Source: Klenkia taihuensis (GTDB lineage: Bacteria; Actinomycetota; Actinomycetes; Mycobacteriales; Geodermatophilaceae). From it: a DNA stretch of 64,000 nt. Both the position numbers and the translations under genes were made by a program. The notes under the pieces are model-generated. The model searched no databases. It saw nothing but the letters and a program-made list of their open reading frames with translations, and had not been told where the DNA came from. Where the stretch lies: positions 496,001 to 560,000 of the forward strand of contig NZ_FOMD01000003.1 in assembly GCF_900112525.1 (NCBI RefSeq), in the 5' to 3' direction. Shown here piece after piece: positions 1 through 10,646 of this stretch; within the stretch, counting starts at the first letter, position 1, and each line of letters opens with the position of its first letter.

Positions 1-1
1 G

Positions 2-73
2 GAGCTCGACGAGACCGTGGGCCACCTGGCCGCGATCGACCACAAAATCGGGTTCTACGAGCGCTCGGTTTGA
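2..73 (+). CDS. MerR-family regulator, C-terminal end (partial)
   Basis: The first bases hold the last 23 codons and TGA stop of a gene that begins outside the window. The peptide ends [16 protein letters not shown], which resembles the C-terminal helix of MerR-family transcription regulators, where the final helix packs in the dimer coiled coil. The DNA-binding domain is not visible. MerR genes often sit directly beside the aldo/keto reductase they control, which fits the next gene. The assignment rests on a short tail and its neighbour. Confidence 0.5.
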   Translation, partial: ELDETVGHLAAIDHKIGFYERSV

Positions 74-91
74 CTTCGAGCGCGCTCGAAG
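74..91. promoter_or_regulatory. 18-bp perfect palindrome after the merR stop codon
   Basis: CTTCGAGCGCGCTCGAAG reads the same on both strands. It starts one base after the merR-like TGA stop and its right edge runs into the purine-rich stretch before the aldo/keto reductase. It could be a repressor site or an RNA hairpin that modulates translation of the next gene. It lacks a T-run, so it is a poor terminator. Confidence 0.45.
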
Positions 92-107
92 GGGTTCGGT
101 GGTCGGC

Positions 108-1106
<999 letters not shown>

Positions 1107-1189
1107 TCGCGCACGACCGATCCGTGGTCGGAGGTGTAGTCCTGACCCACAGGGGTACCCGGCGTCACCCCCTTGCGCGGGAAACGGAT

Positions 1190-1195
1190 TAAAAT
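1190..1195 (+). promoter_or_regulatory. Candidate -10 element of sigA
   Basis: TAAAAT is an isolated A/T-rich hexamer in a GC-rich 230-bp intergenic region and matches the actinobacterial TANNNT -10. No -35 at a normal distance is convincing: a TTGCGC lies only 11 bp upstream. The leader to the sigA start would be about 135 nt. Confidence 0.4.
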
Positions 1196-1259
1196 GGCAC
1201 AGGCCGCGCTCCGGCGCAGGCCGCAGACCCCCCGTCCCTCACCGTGGGCGGCCTGTGCC
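1196..1259 (+). repeat. Inverted repeat in sigA leader
   Basis: GGCACAGGCCGC (1196-1207) and its exact reverse complement GCGGCCTGTGCC (1248-1259) are 40 nt apart in the region between the candidate -10 and the sigA start. The left arm overlaps the expected transcription start, so it may act as DNA (an operator) rather than as a full RNA stem. Confidence 0.45.
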
Positions 1260-1336
1260 GTCCCTCCGGGGGCGGCCTCTCCGCCAGGACCTCACCGGTC
1301 CTCGCGACGCCGCACGACACCCCCAGGAGAGGCTGG

Positions 1337-2502
<1,166 letters not shown>

Positions 2503-2515
<13 letters not shown>

Positions 2516-3966
2516 TCGGTCGAACCCAGGAGGCCCGGAACCGGTTCGGTTCCGGGCCTCCTGCGTTCGGCGGTGACCAGCAGGACGACGGCGGCCAGCG
2601 CGGCGGTGGCCGAGCAGACCGCCCACACGGTGAGGTAGCCCGACAGCGGCGCGGCGCCGGCGGTGGGGTCCTCGATGCCGCCGGTGGAGGCCAGCGCGAC
2701 GGCGAACACCGCCGACGCGATCGCCCCGCCCACGGTCTTGGAGCAGTTGGTCATCCCCGCGGCGAACCCGGTGCGCGCCGGCGGGGCCGCGGCCACCGCG
2801 GCGGCGGGCAGCGCGGCGACCAGCAGGCCCGAGCCCACGCCGGCGACGGCCATGTTGGTCAGCGCCTGCCCGGTGGTGTCGTGGAGGGGCAGCCACAGCG
2901 CGTACCCGACCGCCACGGTGGCGCTGCCCGCGGCCATCGCCCGCCGGGTGCCCAGCCAGCGGGCCAACGGGGTGAGCAGCAGCGCGCCGGTGAGCAGGGT
3001 GAGCACGTACAGCCCGATCAGCACCGACACGAACGACGCCTCGGCGCCCAGGCCGTAGCCGGTGACGGCGGGGTCGGCGCGGGCGTAGGTGGACAGCGGG
3101 ATCTGCGCGCCCAGCACCGACATGCCCGACAGGAACGCGGTCGCCTGCACCGGCCACTGCGCCCGTGCGGCGAGCACGCCGACGTCGACCAGCGGCTCGG
3201 CGGCGCGCCGCTCCACCCGGACCAGCTGCGCACCGGTGGCCAGCCCGGCGGCGACGAGCACCCACGGCAGCGCGGCGCCGGGCCCCAGCAGCCGGACGGC
3301 GACCAGCCCGGCCATCACCAGCAGCAGCGCCGCGGTCAGCAGCCCCAGGCCCGGCAGGTCCAGCCGGCCGGGTGCGCGCGGCGGGTCCGGCTCCACGCCG
3401 ACGGCGACGACGACCAGGCAGGCGGTGACCACCAGCGCCGGGATGGCCAGCAGCACCGGCACGGGCACCGACTCCACCAGCGCACCGCTGGTCAGCGCCC
3501 CGGCCAGCACGCCCAGCTGGAGGAACGCGACCAGGACGCCGGCTGCCCGGCGGGTGCGGCGGTCGTCGGCGGCGGCGCGGCGGTGCACGATGGCCACCTC
3601 CAGCGGCAGCCACACCACGTAGGCGCCCTGCAGCGCCGACCCGACGACGAAGACGCCGAACCCGGCCGCCCCGGTCGCCGGCGCCACGGCCATCACCCAG
3701 CTGCCCAGGGCGGTGACCGCGGTGGAGACCAGCAGCACCCGGCGGTGGCCGTGCAGGTCGGCCAGCCGGGCCAGCACCGGCACCAGCAGCGCCGAGGCCA
3801 CCAGCTGAGCGGCCTCGAACCAGTTGACGTCGCCGTCGGAGATGCCCAACGCGCGGGCGACGTCGGTGAAGACGGGGGTGTAGAAGCCCTGCAGCACGCC
3901 GCTGGCCACCTCGACGACCGAGAGCGCGCCGACGACGGCGAACAGCGTCTGCGCCCTGCGGTTCAT
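2503..3966 (-). CDS. MFS transporter
   Basis: Integral membrane transporter of the major facilitator superfamily, 487 residues, with many hydrophobic segments and the family loop motif as [15 protein letters not shown] between the second and third segments. It resembles actinobacterial efflux proteins, but the substrate cannot be read from sequence. The start ATG overlaps the stop of the upstream M20 peptidase gene (ATGA), so the two are one operon. The C-terminal codons run through the sigA terminator hairpin and into the end of sigA, so both genes share these bases on opposite strands. Confidence 0.88.
2527..2563 (+). terminator. sigA rho-independent-type terminator
   Basis: A perfect 16-bp stem (CAGGAGGCCCGGAACC, 2527-2542, with its complement at 2548-2563) and a 5-nt loop, 12 bp past the sigA stop. 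The following bases are only weakly T-rich, as is common in high-GC actinobacteria. It lies inside the coding sequence of the convergent MFS gene. Confidence 0.85.
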
Positions 3967-5282
3967 GCCGGCAGCTCCTCGAGCAGCCGGCGGTACCAGC
4001 GGACGCCGTCCAGCAGGTCCTGCACGCCGATCCGCTCGTCGGCGGCGTGGATGGTGGCCCGCTGCTCCCTGGTCATCCGGAACGGGGTGAACCGGTAGAC
4101 CCGCTCGCTGATCGCGGTGAAGAAGCGGGCGTCGGTGGCGGCCATCATCACGTAGGGCGTGGGCACGGCGTCGGGGAACTCCTCGGTGGTGATCCGCTCC
4201 AGCAGCCGGAACGCGTCGTCGTCCCAGGGGGAGACCGGGCTGGGCTCGTTGCGCTCGACGACCTCCACCCGGACGCCGTCGCCGACGACCTCCCGCACGT
4301 GGGCGAGCACGCCGTCGACGGTGTCGCCCACCATCACCCGCAGGTTCACCCCGGCGCGGGCGGAGGAGGCGATGACGTTGAGCGCGGGGGAGCCCGAGAG
4401 GGTGGTGACCGCGGCCGTCGTCCGCACCATCGCGGCGGCCTCGGCGCCGGCGGCCCGCAGCACCCGGGTGAGCACCGGGGCCAGCCGGTCGGCGCGGGCC
4501 AGCAGCGGGCGCAGCGGCGCGGGCAGCTGCGGGCCGAGCCGGCGCAGCAGCTCCAGGGTGGGGGCGGGTGCCCGGGCCGGCAGCGGGCTGCGCTCCAGCG
4601 CCGTGATCGCGCGGGCCAGCCGGGCGGTCGGGCCGTTCGCCGCGGGGGTGGACGCGTGCCCGCCGGCCCCCTCGGCGACCAGCTCGACCGAGGTCACGCC
4701 CTTCTCGGTCACCCCGACGACGGCCAGGGGAGCGGTGACCATCGGGAAGGCGCCGGAGGCGACCGCGCCGCCCTCGTCGAGCACGAACCACGGCGTCACC
4801 CCGCGGGAGCGCAGCTGCGCCACCGCGTCGACCGCGGTCGTCCCCGAGACCTCCTCGGTGGACCCGAAGGACAGCCACACGTCGCGGCTGGGCACGAAGC
4901 CCTCGGCGAGCAGCTCCTCGACGGCGGCGCAGATGCCGACCACGGAGCCCTTGTCGTCCAGCGTGCCGCGGCCCCACACCGCGCCGTCGTGGATCTCCGC
5001 GGCGAAGGGCGGGTGGGTCCAGCCGTCCTCGACCGGGACGACGTCCAGGTGCGCCATGAGGACGACGGGGTCGCCCGGCGTCCGGCCCGGCCAGCGGACC
5101 AGCAGCGCGTGCGGCTCGACGTCGGTCAGCTCCAGGTCGTGCAGCCGCGGGAAGTGCTCGGCCAGCGTCGCGCGCAGCGCGGTGAAGGGGGCGGGGTCGG
5201 TGCGCGCGGGGTCGCGGTCGGCCACCGTGGGGTGCCGGACGAGCGCCTGCAGGGCCAGCACCGCGGGGTGGTCCTCGGTCAC
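3963..5282 (-). CDS. M20/M25/M40 family metallopeptidase
   Basis: Predicted zinc-dependent amidohydrolase/peptidase of the M20 family (439 residues), of the PM20D1/carboxypeptidase type. Metal-site signatures are MAHLDVVPVE, WGRGTLDDKG and the catalytic EE of STEEVSG, followed by the lid-domain segment EGAGGHASTP. The family cleaves N-acyl amino acids or dipeptides; the exact substrate is unknown. No signal peptide is evident. I chose the GTG at 5282 because the protein domain begins there; no strong ribosome site is visible and the upstream frame has no better start. It is the first gene of an operon with the MFS transporter, which might export or import the product. Confidence 0.85.
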   Translation of the reverse strand: MTEDHPAVLALQALVRHPTVADRDPARTDPAPFTALRATLAEHFPRLHDLELTDVEPHALLVRWPGRTPGDPVVLMAHLDVVPVEDGWTHPPFAAEIHDGAVWGRGTLDDKGSVVGICAAVEELLAEGFVPSRDVWLSFGSTEEVSGTTAVDAVAQLRSRGVTPWFVLDEGGAVASGAFPMVTAPLAVVGVTEKGVTSVELVAEGAGGHASTPAANGPTARLARAITALERSPLPARAPAPTLELLRRLGPQLPAPLRPLLARADRLAPVLTRVLRAAGAEAAAMVRTTAAVTTLSGSPALNVIASSARAGVNLRVMVGDTVDGVLAHVREVVGDGVRVEVVERNEPSPVSPWDDDAFRLLERITTEEFPDAVPTPYVMMAATDARFFTAISERVYRFTPFRMTREQRATIHAADERIGVQDLLDGVRWYRRLLEELPA

Positions 5283-5314
5283 CCGGCGGATGCTGTCACA
5301 GGGTGTGGGACACG

Positions 5315-5337
5315 CGACATCACGTGACGCAATGTCG
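5315..5337. promoter_or_regulatory. Inverted repeat between divergent genes
   Basis: CGACAT (5315-5320) and ATGTCG (5332-5337) flank an 11-nt centre containing the palindrome TCACGTGA. It lies between the M20 start and the promoter of the riboswitch-controlled gene, where it could serve either direction. The regulator is unknown. Confidence 0.3.
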
Positions 5338-5345
5338 TCGACTGC

Positions 5346-5375
5346 TTGGCGCGTCCTGTGCGGAGTGGCTACCGT
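5346..5375 (+). promoter_or_regulatory. Promoter for riboswitch and wall-hydrolase-like gene
   Basis: TTGGCG (5346-5351) and TACCGT (5370-5375) with an 18-bp spacer form a good sigma-A type promoter. Transcription would begin about 5382, just upstream of the riboswitch. Confidence 0.6.
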
Positions 5376-5395
5376 GGCCGGGTCCGCCCATCCGG

Positions 5396-5560
5396 GGGGA
5401 CGCCGTCGAGTCGCCACTGGTCTGGAGAGGCACAGGGCGAACCGGGGACCCAACCGCAGTTCTGGGGTGCATCCCCCGACCGGCCGCGCGCGGCCGCGAG
5501 GGGGTAGGGCGACTTCCCGCCCGAACCCGTCAGCTAACCCGGTAGGCGGCATCGGAAGAC
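5396..5560 (+). promoter_or_regulatory. c-di-AMP riboswitch (ydaO/yuaA type)
   Basis: The leader carries the conserved core of the ydaO-yuaA riboswitch class. In order it has GGGGACCCAACC (about 5444-5455), GGGGTGCATC (about 5464-5473), GTAGGGCGACTTCCCGCCCG (about 5504-5523), AACCCGTCAGCTAACCCGG (about 5524-5542) and a closing TAGGCGGC. The last can pair with CGCC at about 5401. In actinobacteria this class senses c-di-AMP, usually turns expression off, and commonly sits before cell-wall hydrolase and resuscitation-factor genes. The downstream secreted protein matches that pattern. Boundaries are approximate. Confidence 0.93.
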
Positions 5561-5577
5561 GTCTGGAGTGCCGCCGC

Positions 5578-6399
5578 ATGGCGACCCCCTCATCCTCTGC
5601 GCGTGCCAGTCACCGGCGCGTGCCCACCGGGCGGCGACGCCCGGTCGTGCTCCTCGGCGTGACCGCGACCGGTGCCGTGCTCGCGCACGTGCTGGTCGGG
5701 TCCGCACCCGCCGCGCCGGTCGCCGCCACCGAGCCGGTCAGCGTCGCCGCCGAGCTGGGTCTGAGTGCGCAGACCGCGCCCGACATGACCCAGCTGGCCG
5801 ACCTCGCCGCCAGCCGCAGCAGCCGCGAGGACCAGCAGGCCGCCGCGGCCGCCGCGCAGGCCGCCGCCGACCAGGCGGTGCTGGACCAGCAGGCCGCCGA
5901 GGCCGCCGCGGCGGAGGCCGCCGCCGCCGAGGCCGCTGCTGCTGCGGAGGCCGCTGCTGCTGCGGAGGCCGCCGCCGCCGCGTCGTCCTCGTCGTCCTCG
6001 GCCGGTTCGGCGTCCGCGTCGACCGCCGCGGTCGCCGGGGTCGCGCAGATCCGCAACTCCGCCGGCCCGGTGTCCTCGCGGGTGCAGGCCGCCGCCGACG
6101 CGGTGGTCAGCAACGTGCCCGGCGCGGACTCGATCACCCTCGGCGGGACCCGGCCCAGCGCGACCGACCCCGACGGTCACCCCTCGGGCAACGCGCTGGA
6201 CTACATGGTCATGACCGACGAGGCCCTCGGCGACGCGATCGTGGCCTACCACCGCGCGCACTGGGACGAACTCGGCGTGGAGTACCTGATCTGGAACCAG
6301 CGGATGCTGTCCTCGGCGGGCGGCTCCTGGGTCATGATGGAGGACCGCGGCGGCACGACCGCGAACCACTACGACCACGTGCACGTGAACTACCGCTGA
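5578..6399 (+). CDS. Secreted coiled-coil protein with VldE/ARB_07466-like C-terminal domain
   Basis: 273 residues. An arginine-rich N-terminus is followed by a hydrophobic export segment (about residues 21-44). Residues 70-135 are an Ala/Glu/Gln-rich stretch likely to form a coiled coil, followed by a Ser/Ala linker. The C-terminal domain (about 150-273) has TRPSATDPDGHPSGNALDYMV, YLIWNQRM and the ending HYDHVHVNYR. The conserved His/Asp residues suggest a metal-dependent wall-active enzyme, seen in many actinobacterial proteins beside NlpC/P60 or Rpf families. Catalysis is inferred. Expression is probably under the upstream c-di-AMP riboswitch, linking it to turgor and wall remodelling. The ATG at 5578 lies 18 nt after the riboswitch. 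Confidence 0.82.
   Translation: MATPSSSARASHRRVPTGRRRPVVLLGVTATGAVLAHVLVGSAPAAPVAATEPVSVAAELGLSAQTAPDMTQLADLAASRSSREDQQAAAAAAQAAADQAVLDQQAAEAAAAEAAAAEAAAAAEAAAAAEAAAAASSSSSSAGSASASTAAVAGVAQIRNSAGPVSSRVQAAADAVVSNVPGADSITLGGTRPSATDPDGHPSGNALDYMVMTDEALGDAIVAYHRAHWDELGVEYLIWNQRMLSSAGGSWVMMEDRGGTTANHYDHVHVNYR
5932..5967 (+). repeat. Tandem 18-bp repeat in coding sequence
   Basis: Two perfect copies of GCCGCTGCTGCTGCGGAG, each encoding AAAAAE, within the coiled-coil part of the secreted protein. Likely prone to length variation; the surrounding Ala/Glu region shows degenerate copies. Confidence 0.8.
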
Positions 6400-6403
6400 C
6401 GGG

Positions 6404-7843
6404 CTACGTCCCGCAGTAGGTGACGTAGGTGCCGGCCGGGCCGGGGGTGCTGAAGCGCTCCAGGCCCGGCCGTTCGTCGTAGGGGGCCCGGAGCACCTCG
6501 ACCAGCTCGTGCACCGGGCCCAGGTCGCCGTCGGTCGCGGCGGCCAGCGCGGCCTCGACGACGTGGTTGCGCGGCACGTACACCGGGTTGACCCGGTCCA
6601 TGGCGTCGGCGTCGGGGTGGGCGGCCAGCCAGCGGGCGGCCCAGGCGTCGAACCCGGCCAGGTCCAGCACCAGCTGCCGGGCCGGCTCGGCGTCCCCCCG
6701 CGCGGCGGTGCCCAAGGCCCGGAAGAAGCCGGTGTGGTCGGGGTGGTTCGCGTCCAGCAGCGCCTGCAGGTCGGTGACCAGCGCCGGGTCGGCGTCCTCG
6801 CCCAGCCCGAGCTTGGCCCGCATCCCCGCGGTCCAGGCCGCCTCGTACCGGGGCAGGAACGTCTCCAGGACGGCGACGGCCTGGCCGATCGCGGTGTCCA
6901 CGTCGGGGTGCACGAGCGGCAGCAGCGCCTCGGCGAGCCGGGCCAGGTTCCACTGCGCGGCCAGCGGCTGGTTGCCGTACCGGTACCGGCCGCCGGAGTC
7001 GATGGAGCTGAACACGGTGTCGGCGTCGTGCGCGTCGAGGAAGGCGCACGGCCCGTAGTCGATGGTCTCGCCGGAGATCGTCATGTTGTCGGTGTTCATC
7101 ACGCCGTGCACGAACCCGACCAGCATCCACTGCGCCACCAGCTGCGCCTGCGCGGCGACCACGTGCTCGTACAGCGCCAGCGCCGGCACCTCGGCGTCTG
7201 CGGCGGCGGGGGCGTGCCGGGCGACGGCGTGGTCCAGCAGCCGGCGCAGCAGGTCGGTGTCGTCGGTGGCCCGGACCAGCTGGAAGGACCCCACCCGCAG
7301 GTGGCTGGCCGCCGTCCGGGCGAGGACGGCGCCGGGCTGGCCGGTCTCGCGCTGCACGGTGCGCCCGGTCCCGACCACGGCCAGCGACCGGGTGGTCGGG
7401 ATGCCCAGCGCGTGCATGGCGGTGCTGACCACGAACTCGCGCAGCATCGGCCCGACCACGGCCAGCCCGTCGCCGCCGCGGGACCAGGGGGTGCGCCCCG
7501 AGCCCTTCAGGTGCAGGTCCGTGGTGGCGGGCCAGTCGCCGAGCTCGCCGAGCAGCAGGGCCCGGCCGTCGCCGAGGCGCGGGGAGTAGTTGCCGAACTG
7601 GTGGCCGGCGTACCCCTGCGCGACCGGCCGGGCGCCGTCCGGCACCTGGGTCCCGGTGAGGAACCCCAGGCCGGACGGCGTCCGCAGCCAGGCCGGGTCG
7701 AGCCCGAGCTGGGCGGCCAGGGCCTCGTCCAGCGCGAGCAGGCGCGGCTCGGGTGCCTCGTCGGCCTGCCACGGCACGGACAGCTCGGGCAGGGCGTCGG
7801 CGAAGCGGTGCCCGAGCTGGACGGCGGTCTGCGTGCTGCTCAT
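6404..7843 (-). CDS. selO: Protein adenylyltransferase SelO (YdiU/UPF0061 family)
   Basis: Pseudokinase-fold enzyme that transfers AMP from ATP to Ser/Thr/Tyr of target proteins (AMPylation), linked in E. coli to oxidative stress. Family hallmarks are [63 protein letters not shown] (the catalytic and metal-binding stretch) and [12 protein letters not shown]. It has 479 residues, the usual length, and ends YCGT, with cysteine in the C-terminal region where eukaryotic homologues carry selenocysteine. It is convergent with the upstream secreted-protein gene with a 4-bp gap. The start looks leaderless (see -10 at 7851-7856). Confidence 0.93.
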   Translation of the reverse strand: MSSTQTAVQLGHRFADALPELSVPWQADEAPEPRLLALDEALAAQLGLDPAWLRTPSGLGFLTGTQVPDGARPVAQGYAGHQFGNYSPRLGDGRALLLGELGDWPATTDLHLKGSGRTPWSRGGDGLAVVGPMLREFVVSTAMHALGIPTTRSLAVVGTGRTVQRETGQPGAVLARTAASHLRVGSFQLVRATDDTDLLRRLLDHAVARHAPAAADAEVPALALYEHVVAAQAQLVAQWMLVGFVHGVMNTDNMTISGETIDYGPCAFLDAHDADTVFSSIDSGGRYRYGNQPLAAQWNLARLAEALLPLVHPDVDTAIGQAVAVLETFLPRYEAAWTAGMRAKLGLGEDADPALVTDLQALLDANHPDHTGFFRALGTAARGDAEPARQLVLDLAGFDAWAARWLAAHPDADAMDRVNPVYVPRNHVVEAALAAATDGDLGPVHELVEVLRAPYDERPGLERFSTPGPAGTYVTYCGT

Positions 7844-7850
7844 CCTGGCG

Positions 7851-7856
7851 ACGGTA
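7851..7856 (-). promoter_or_regulatory. -10 of apparently leaderless selO transcript
   Basis: TACCGT on the minus strand, separated from the selO ATG by 7 nt (CGCCAGG). At this spacing transcription would start at or next to the A of ATG. Confidence 0.5.
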
Positions 7857-7862
7857 CGACGA

Positions 7863-9053
7863 TCAGACGCCGGCGGGCTTGAGCAGCACCTTTTGCCAGC
7901 CCTCCTCCTTGGCCCGGAAGTTCTTGTAGGCCTCGGGTGCGTCCTCGATCGGCAGCCGGTGCGAGGCGAAGGTGTCCACGCCGAGCGGGTCGTCGTCGGT
8001 GAGCAGCGGCATGATCTCCGGCACCCACTTCTTGACGTTGCACTGGCCCATCGTCAGCTGCAGCTGCTTGTCGAACAGGGTGAGCATCGGGATGGGGTCG
8101 GCGGCGCCGCCGTAGACGCCGGACAGCGAGATGGTGCCGCCGCGCCGGCAGATGTCGATGGCGGAGTACAGCGCGGCCAGCCGGTCGACCCCGGCGGTCT
8201 TCTGCAGCGGGGCGGCGAGGACGTCGGGGAGCAGCCCGGCGGCCTTCTGCACGAAGGTGGTGGCGGGGGAGCCGTGCGCCTCCAGGCCGACCGCGTCGAC
8301 GACGGAGTCCGGCCCGCGGCCGTCGGTCATGTCGCGGATGGCGTCGCCGAGGTCGTCCTCGTGCTCCCGCAGGTCGACCACCTCCACGCCGCGCAGCCGG
8401 GCCCGCTCCAGCCGGTCGGGGACCAGGTCGACGCCGATGACGCGGTAGCCCTTGTGCAGGCCGATGCGGGCGGCGAAGTCGCCCACCGGGCCGAGGCCGA
8501 GCACGACGAGCGTGCCGCCCTCGGGGACGTGCGCGTAGGCCACGGCCTGCCAGGCGGTGGGCAGGATGTCGGAGAGGTAGGCGAACCGGTCGTCGGCCGG
8601 CCCCTCCGGCAGCTTGACGTGGGTGAACTGGGCCTGCGGCACCCGCAGGAACTCGGCCTGGCCGCCGGGGACGGAGCCGTACATCTTCGAGTAGCCGAAC
8701 AGCGCCGCACCCGACCCCTGGTCGCGCACCTGGGTGGTCTCGCACTGGGTGTACAGGCCGCGGTCGCACATCCAGCAGTGCCCGCAGGAGATCTGGAAGG
8801 GGATGGAGACCCGGTCGCCGACCCGCAGGTCGCCGGTCTCGCCGCCGACCTCGACCACCTCGCCCATGGTCTCGTGGCCCATCACGTCGCCGACGCTCAT
8901 GAACGGGGCCAGCGGCTCGACCAGGTGCAGGTCCGAGCCGCAGATGTTGGTGGTGGTGACGCGGACGATCGCGTCGGTGGGCTGCTGGATGACGGGGTCG
9001 GGGACCTCGTCCACCCGGACGTCGCCCTTGCCGTGCCAGGTCACTGCCTTCAT
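7863..9053 (-). CDS. Zinc-dependent alcohol dehydrogenase (MDR family)
   Basis: Medium-chain dehydrogenase/reductase of 396 residues, cytosolic, NAD(P)-dependent. Catalytic zinc ligands lie in NICGSDLHL and [12 protein letters not shown], and the structural zinc site is the four-cysteine stretch [15 protein letters not shown]. The Rossmann glycine motif is [11 protein letters not shown]. Length and the insertion around [16 protein letters not shown] resemble glutathione-independent formaldehyde dehydrogenase-like proteins, but the substrate is unproven. The ATG at 9053 follows GAGGGGG. It is transcribed away from the yggT gene, sharing a 176-bp intergenic region in which I see no clear operator. 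Confidence 0.9.
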   Translation of the reverse strand: MKAVTWHGKGDVRVDEVPDPVIQQPTDAIVRVTTTNICGSDLHLVEPLAPFMSVGDVMGHETMGEVVEVGGETGDLRVGDRVSIPFQISCGHCWMCDRGLYTQCETTQVRDQGSGAALFGYSKMYGSVPGGQAEFLRVPQAQFTHVKLPEGPADDRFAYLSDILPTAWQAVAYAHVPEGGTLVVLGLGPVGDFAARIGLHKGYRVIGVDLVPDRLERARLRGVEVVDLREHEDDLGDAIRDMTDGRGPDSVVDAVGLEAHGSPATTFVQKAAGLLPDVLAAPLQKTAGVDRLAALYSAIDICRRGGTISLSGVYGGAADPIPMLTLFDKQLQLTMGQCNVKKWVPEIMPLLTDDDPLGVDTFASHRLPIEDAPEAYKNFRAKEEGWQKVLLKPAGV

Positions 9054-9229
9054 GGGGTTCCCCCTCGGTCGCGCGGAACGGTCGCGCCCGTGTTCTCCAG
9101 GCCTCGGTCGACCCTCCCCACCCCCGAGGGGGGCTGAAACCGGGCGTGCAGCCGACCCGCAGGCAGCGCACAGGTCGCGCACGAGCGGCGCCGTGACCAT
9201 CGACGGCAGGAACCACCCGAGGAGATGCC

Positions 9230-9499
9230 GTGATCGCGTTGCTGGCCACCGTGCTGCTGCTGTTCCAGCTGGTCCTGGTCGCCCGCGTGGTGGTCGACTG
9301 GGTCGGCGTGCTGTCCCCGGCCGGGGGCGCCCGCACCGGTGGCGTCCGCCGGGTCACCCACGGCCTGACCGAGCCGGTCATCGCCCCGGTGCGCCGCCTG
9401 CTGCCCCCGCTGCGGCTGGGCGGCCTGGGCGTCGACCTGGCGTTCACGGTCGTCTTCCTGGCCGTCGTCGTCCTGCGGTCGGTGCTGCTGGCCTACTGA
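9230..9499 (+). CDS. YggT family membrane protein
   Basis: 89-residue protein with two hydrophobic segments, the first near residues 3-30 and the second near 66-86, joined by a loop containing VTEPVIAPVRRLLPP-like YggT sequence (TEPVIAPVRRLLPPLRLGG). YggT proteins are small membrane proteins often near cell-division genes; here the neighbours are not division genes. The GTG start follows GAGGAG. The stop overlaps the convergent hypothetical gene by 7 bp. Confidence 0.85.
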   Translation: MIALLATVLLLFQLVLVARVVVDWVGVLSPAGGARTGGVRRVTHGLTEPVIAPVRRLLPPLRLGGLGVDLAFTVVFLAVVVLRSVLLAY

Positions 9500-9870
9500 T
9501 CGAACAGGACGACGTCCCCGGGCTCGGCGGTGAACGGGTTCGCCCACTCCGACGCGGCACCGGTGATCGGGGCGGCGTCGGTGACCACCGTGCAGGGCCG
9601 CCCCGGGTAGACCGCCAGCACCCGCGTGGTCGACGTCAGCTCGACGGTGTGCTCGAGCAGCTCGCCCCGCCGCATCTGCCGCGTGGTGCGGGTGCCGCGC
9701 AGCTCCTCCCCGACCGCCGCGGTCCAGCGGGCGCCGTCGGCGTCGAAGGTGAGGGACGCGATCCGCTCCCCGCGCGGGGCGGGCTCGCACGCGGCGAACT
9801 CCGCCAGGGCCTCGTAGAGCCGCTCGGCCTGGTCGGGGTCCTCGGCGCGGGGCAGGAAGAAGGCGGGCAC
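9493..9870 (-). CDS. Conserved hypothetical protein
   Basis: 125 residues, no signal peptide or membrane segment, acidic, probably a small cytosolic beta-rich protein. I do not recognise a family. Segments RIASLTFDADGARWTAAVGEELRG and a closing EPGDVVLFDQ are the most ordered-looking parts. It starts at GTG and lies 6 bp downstream of the methyltransferase gene, so the two are probably cotranscribed. Confidence 0.6.
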   Translation of the reverse strand: MPAFFLPRAEDPDQAERLYEALAEFAACEPAPRGERIASLTFDADGARWTAAVGEELRGTRTTRQMRRGELLEHTVELTSTTRVLAVYPGRPCTVVTDAAPITGAASEWANPFTAEPGDVVLFDQ

Positions 9871-9876
9871 GACCGG

Positions 9877-10584
9877 TCAGGATGCCCGGGCGGTGGCGAA
9901 CGTGCACACGCCCTCCCCGGGCCCGGGCGGCTGGCGCAGGCCCAGGGCGGACAGCAGCAGCGTCTCGGCCCGGTGCGCGAGCTGCCGCGGGCCCGCGTAG
10001 TCGGTGCTGCCCGCGTAGCCGAGCTCGACCTGGTCGAAGCCGGCCTGGCGCAGGTGCTCGGCGAGCATCCAGTCCGGGACGACCGAGATGTGCCCGGGTG
10101 CGTAGTAGTGCCGGGGCCCGAACAGGTAGGGCGCGCCGCGCAGCAGGAACTTCAGCCGGGAGTGCGGGTGACCCACGTGCGGCGTGCTGACCAGCACGTG
10201 GTCGCCGGGGCGCAGCACGCCGCGGACCTGGCGCAGCACCCGCCGCGGGTTCTCGGTGTGCTCCAGGGTCTCCACGCAGACGACCAGGTCGAACGGGCCC
10301 GCGGTGGCGGGGGTCCACTCCGGGTCGTCGAGGTCGAGCCGGTGGATCCAGTCGTGCGGCGGGTCCAGGTCGGTGGGGACGACGTCGAAGCCGGCGGCGC
10401 GCAGCCGCAGCGCCAGCGCGCCGCAGCCGGCGCCCACCTCCAGCACCCGCCCGCCGTCCGGGAGCAGCCGGCGGGCGAGCTCGACGGCGTGCTCGTGCAC
10501 CCCCGGGGCGGCGTGGACCGCGTGGCCCTCGTAGGTGCGCACGGCGGTGGTGCGCTGCACGGTGACGGGTGCGGTGTCGGCCAT
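9877..10584 (-). CDS. Class I SAM-dependent methyltransferase
   Basis: 235 residues. Motif I is RVLEVGAGCGALALRLRAAGF, with the acidic PTDLDPP at the end of beta-strand 2 and VCVETLEHTENPRRVLRQVRGVLRPGG-like sequence typical of UbiE/methyltransf_11 or _23 proteins. The acceptor is unknown; HYYAPGHISVVPDWMLAEHLRQAGF is seen in methyltransferases acting on glycolipid or sugar-linked acceptors. I chose ATG at 10584, preceded by AGGG. An upstream in-frame GTG at 10599 is possible. Confidence 0.85.
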   Translation of the reverse strand: MADTAPVTVQRTTAVRTYEGHAVHAAPGVHEHAVELARRLLPDGGRVLEVGAGCGALALRLRAAGFDVVPTDLDPPHDWIHRLDLDDPEWTPATAGPFDLVVCVETLEHTENPRRVLRQVRGVLRPGDHVLVSTPHVGHPHSRLKFLLRGAPYLFGPRHYYAPGHISVVPDWMLAEHLRQAGFDQVELGYAGSTDYAGPRQLAHRAETLLLSALGLRQPPGPGEGVCTFATARAS

Positions 10585-10646
10585 GCTGCACCCTGTCACG
10601 CGCGGACCGCGGGGAGCCGGAACCGCGTCGTACTAGCCTCCCCGAC

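Noticed and set aside
5830-5990. GCC/GCT/GAG-rich stretch considered as a minisatellite or CRISPR-like array
   Set aside because: It is in frame inside a secreted protein and encodes an Ala/Glu coiled coil; only two exact 18-bp copies occur, with no spacer-repeat layout.
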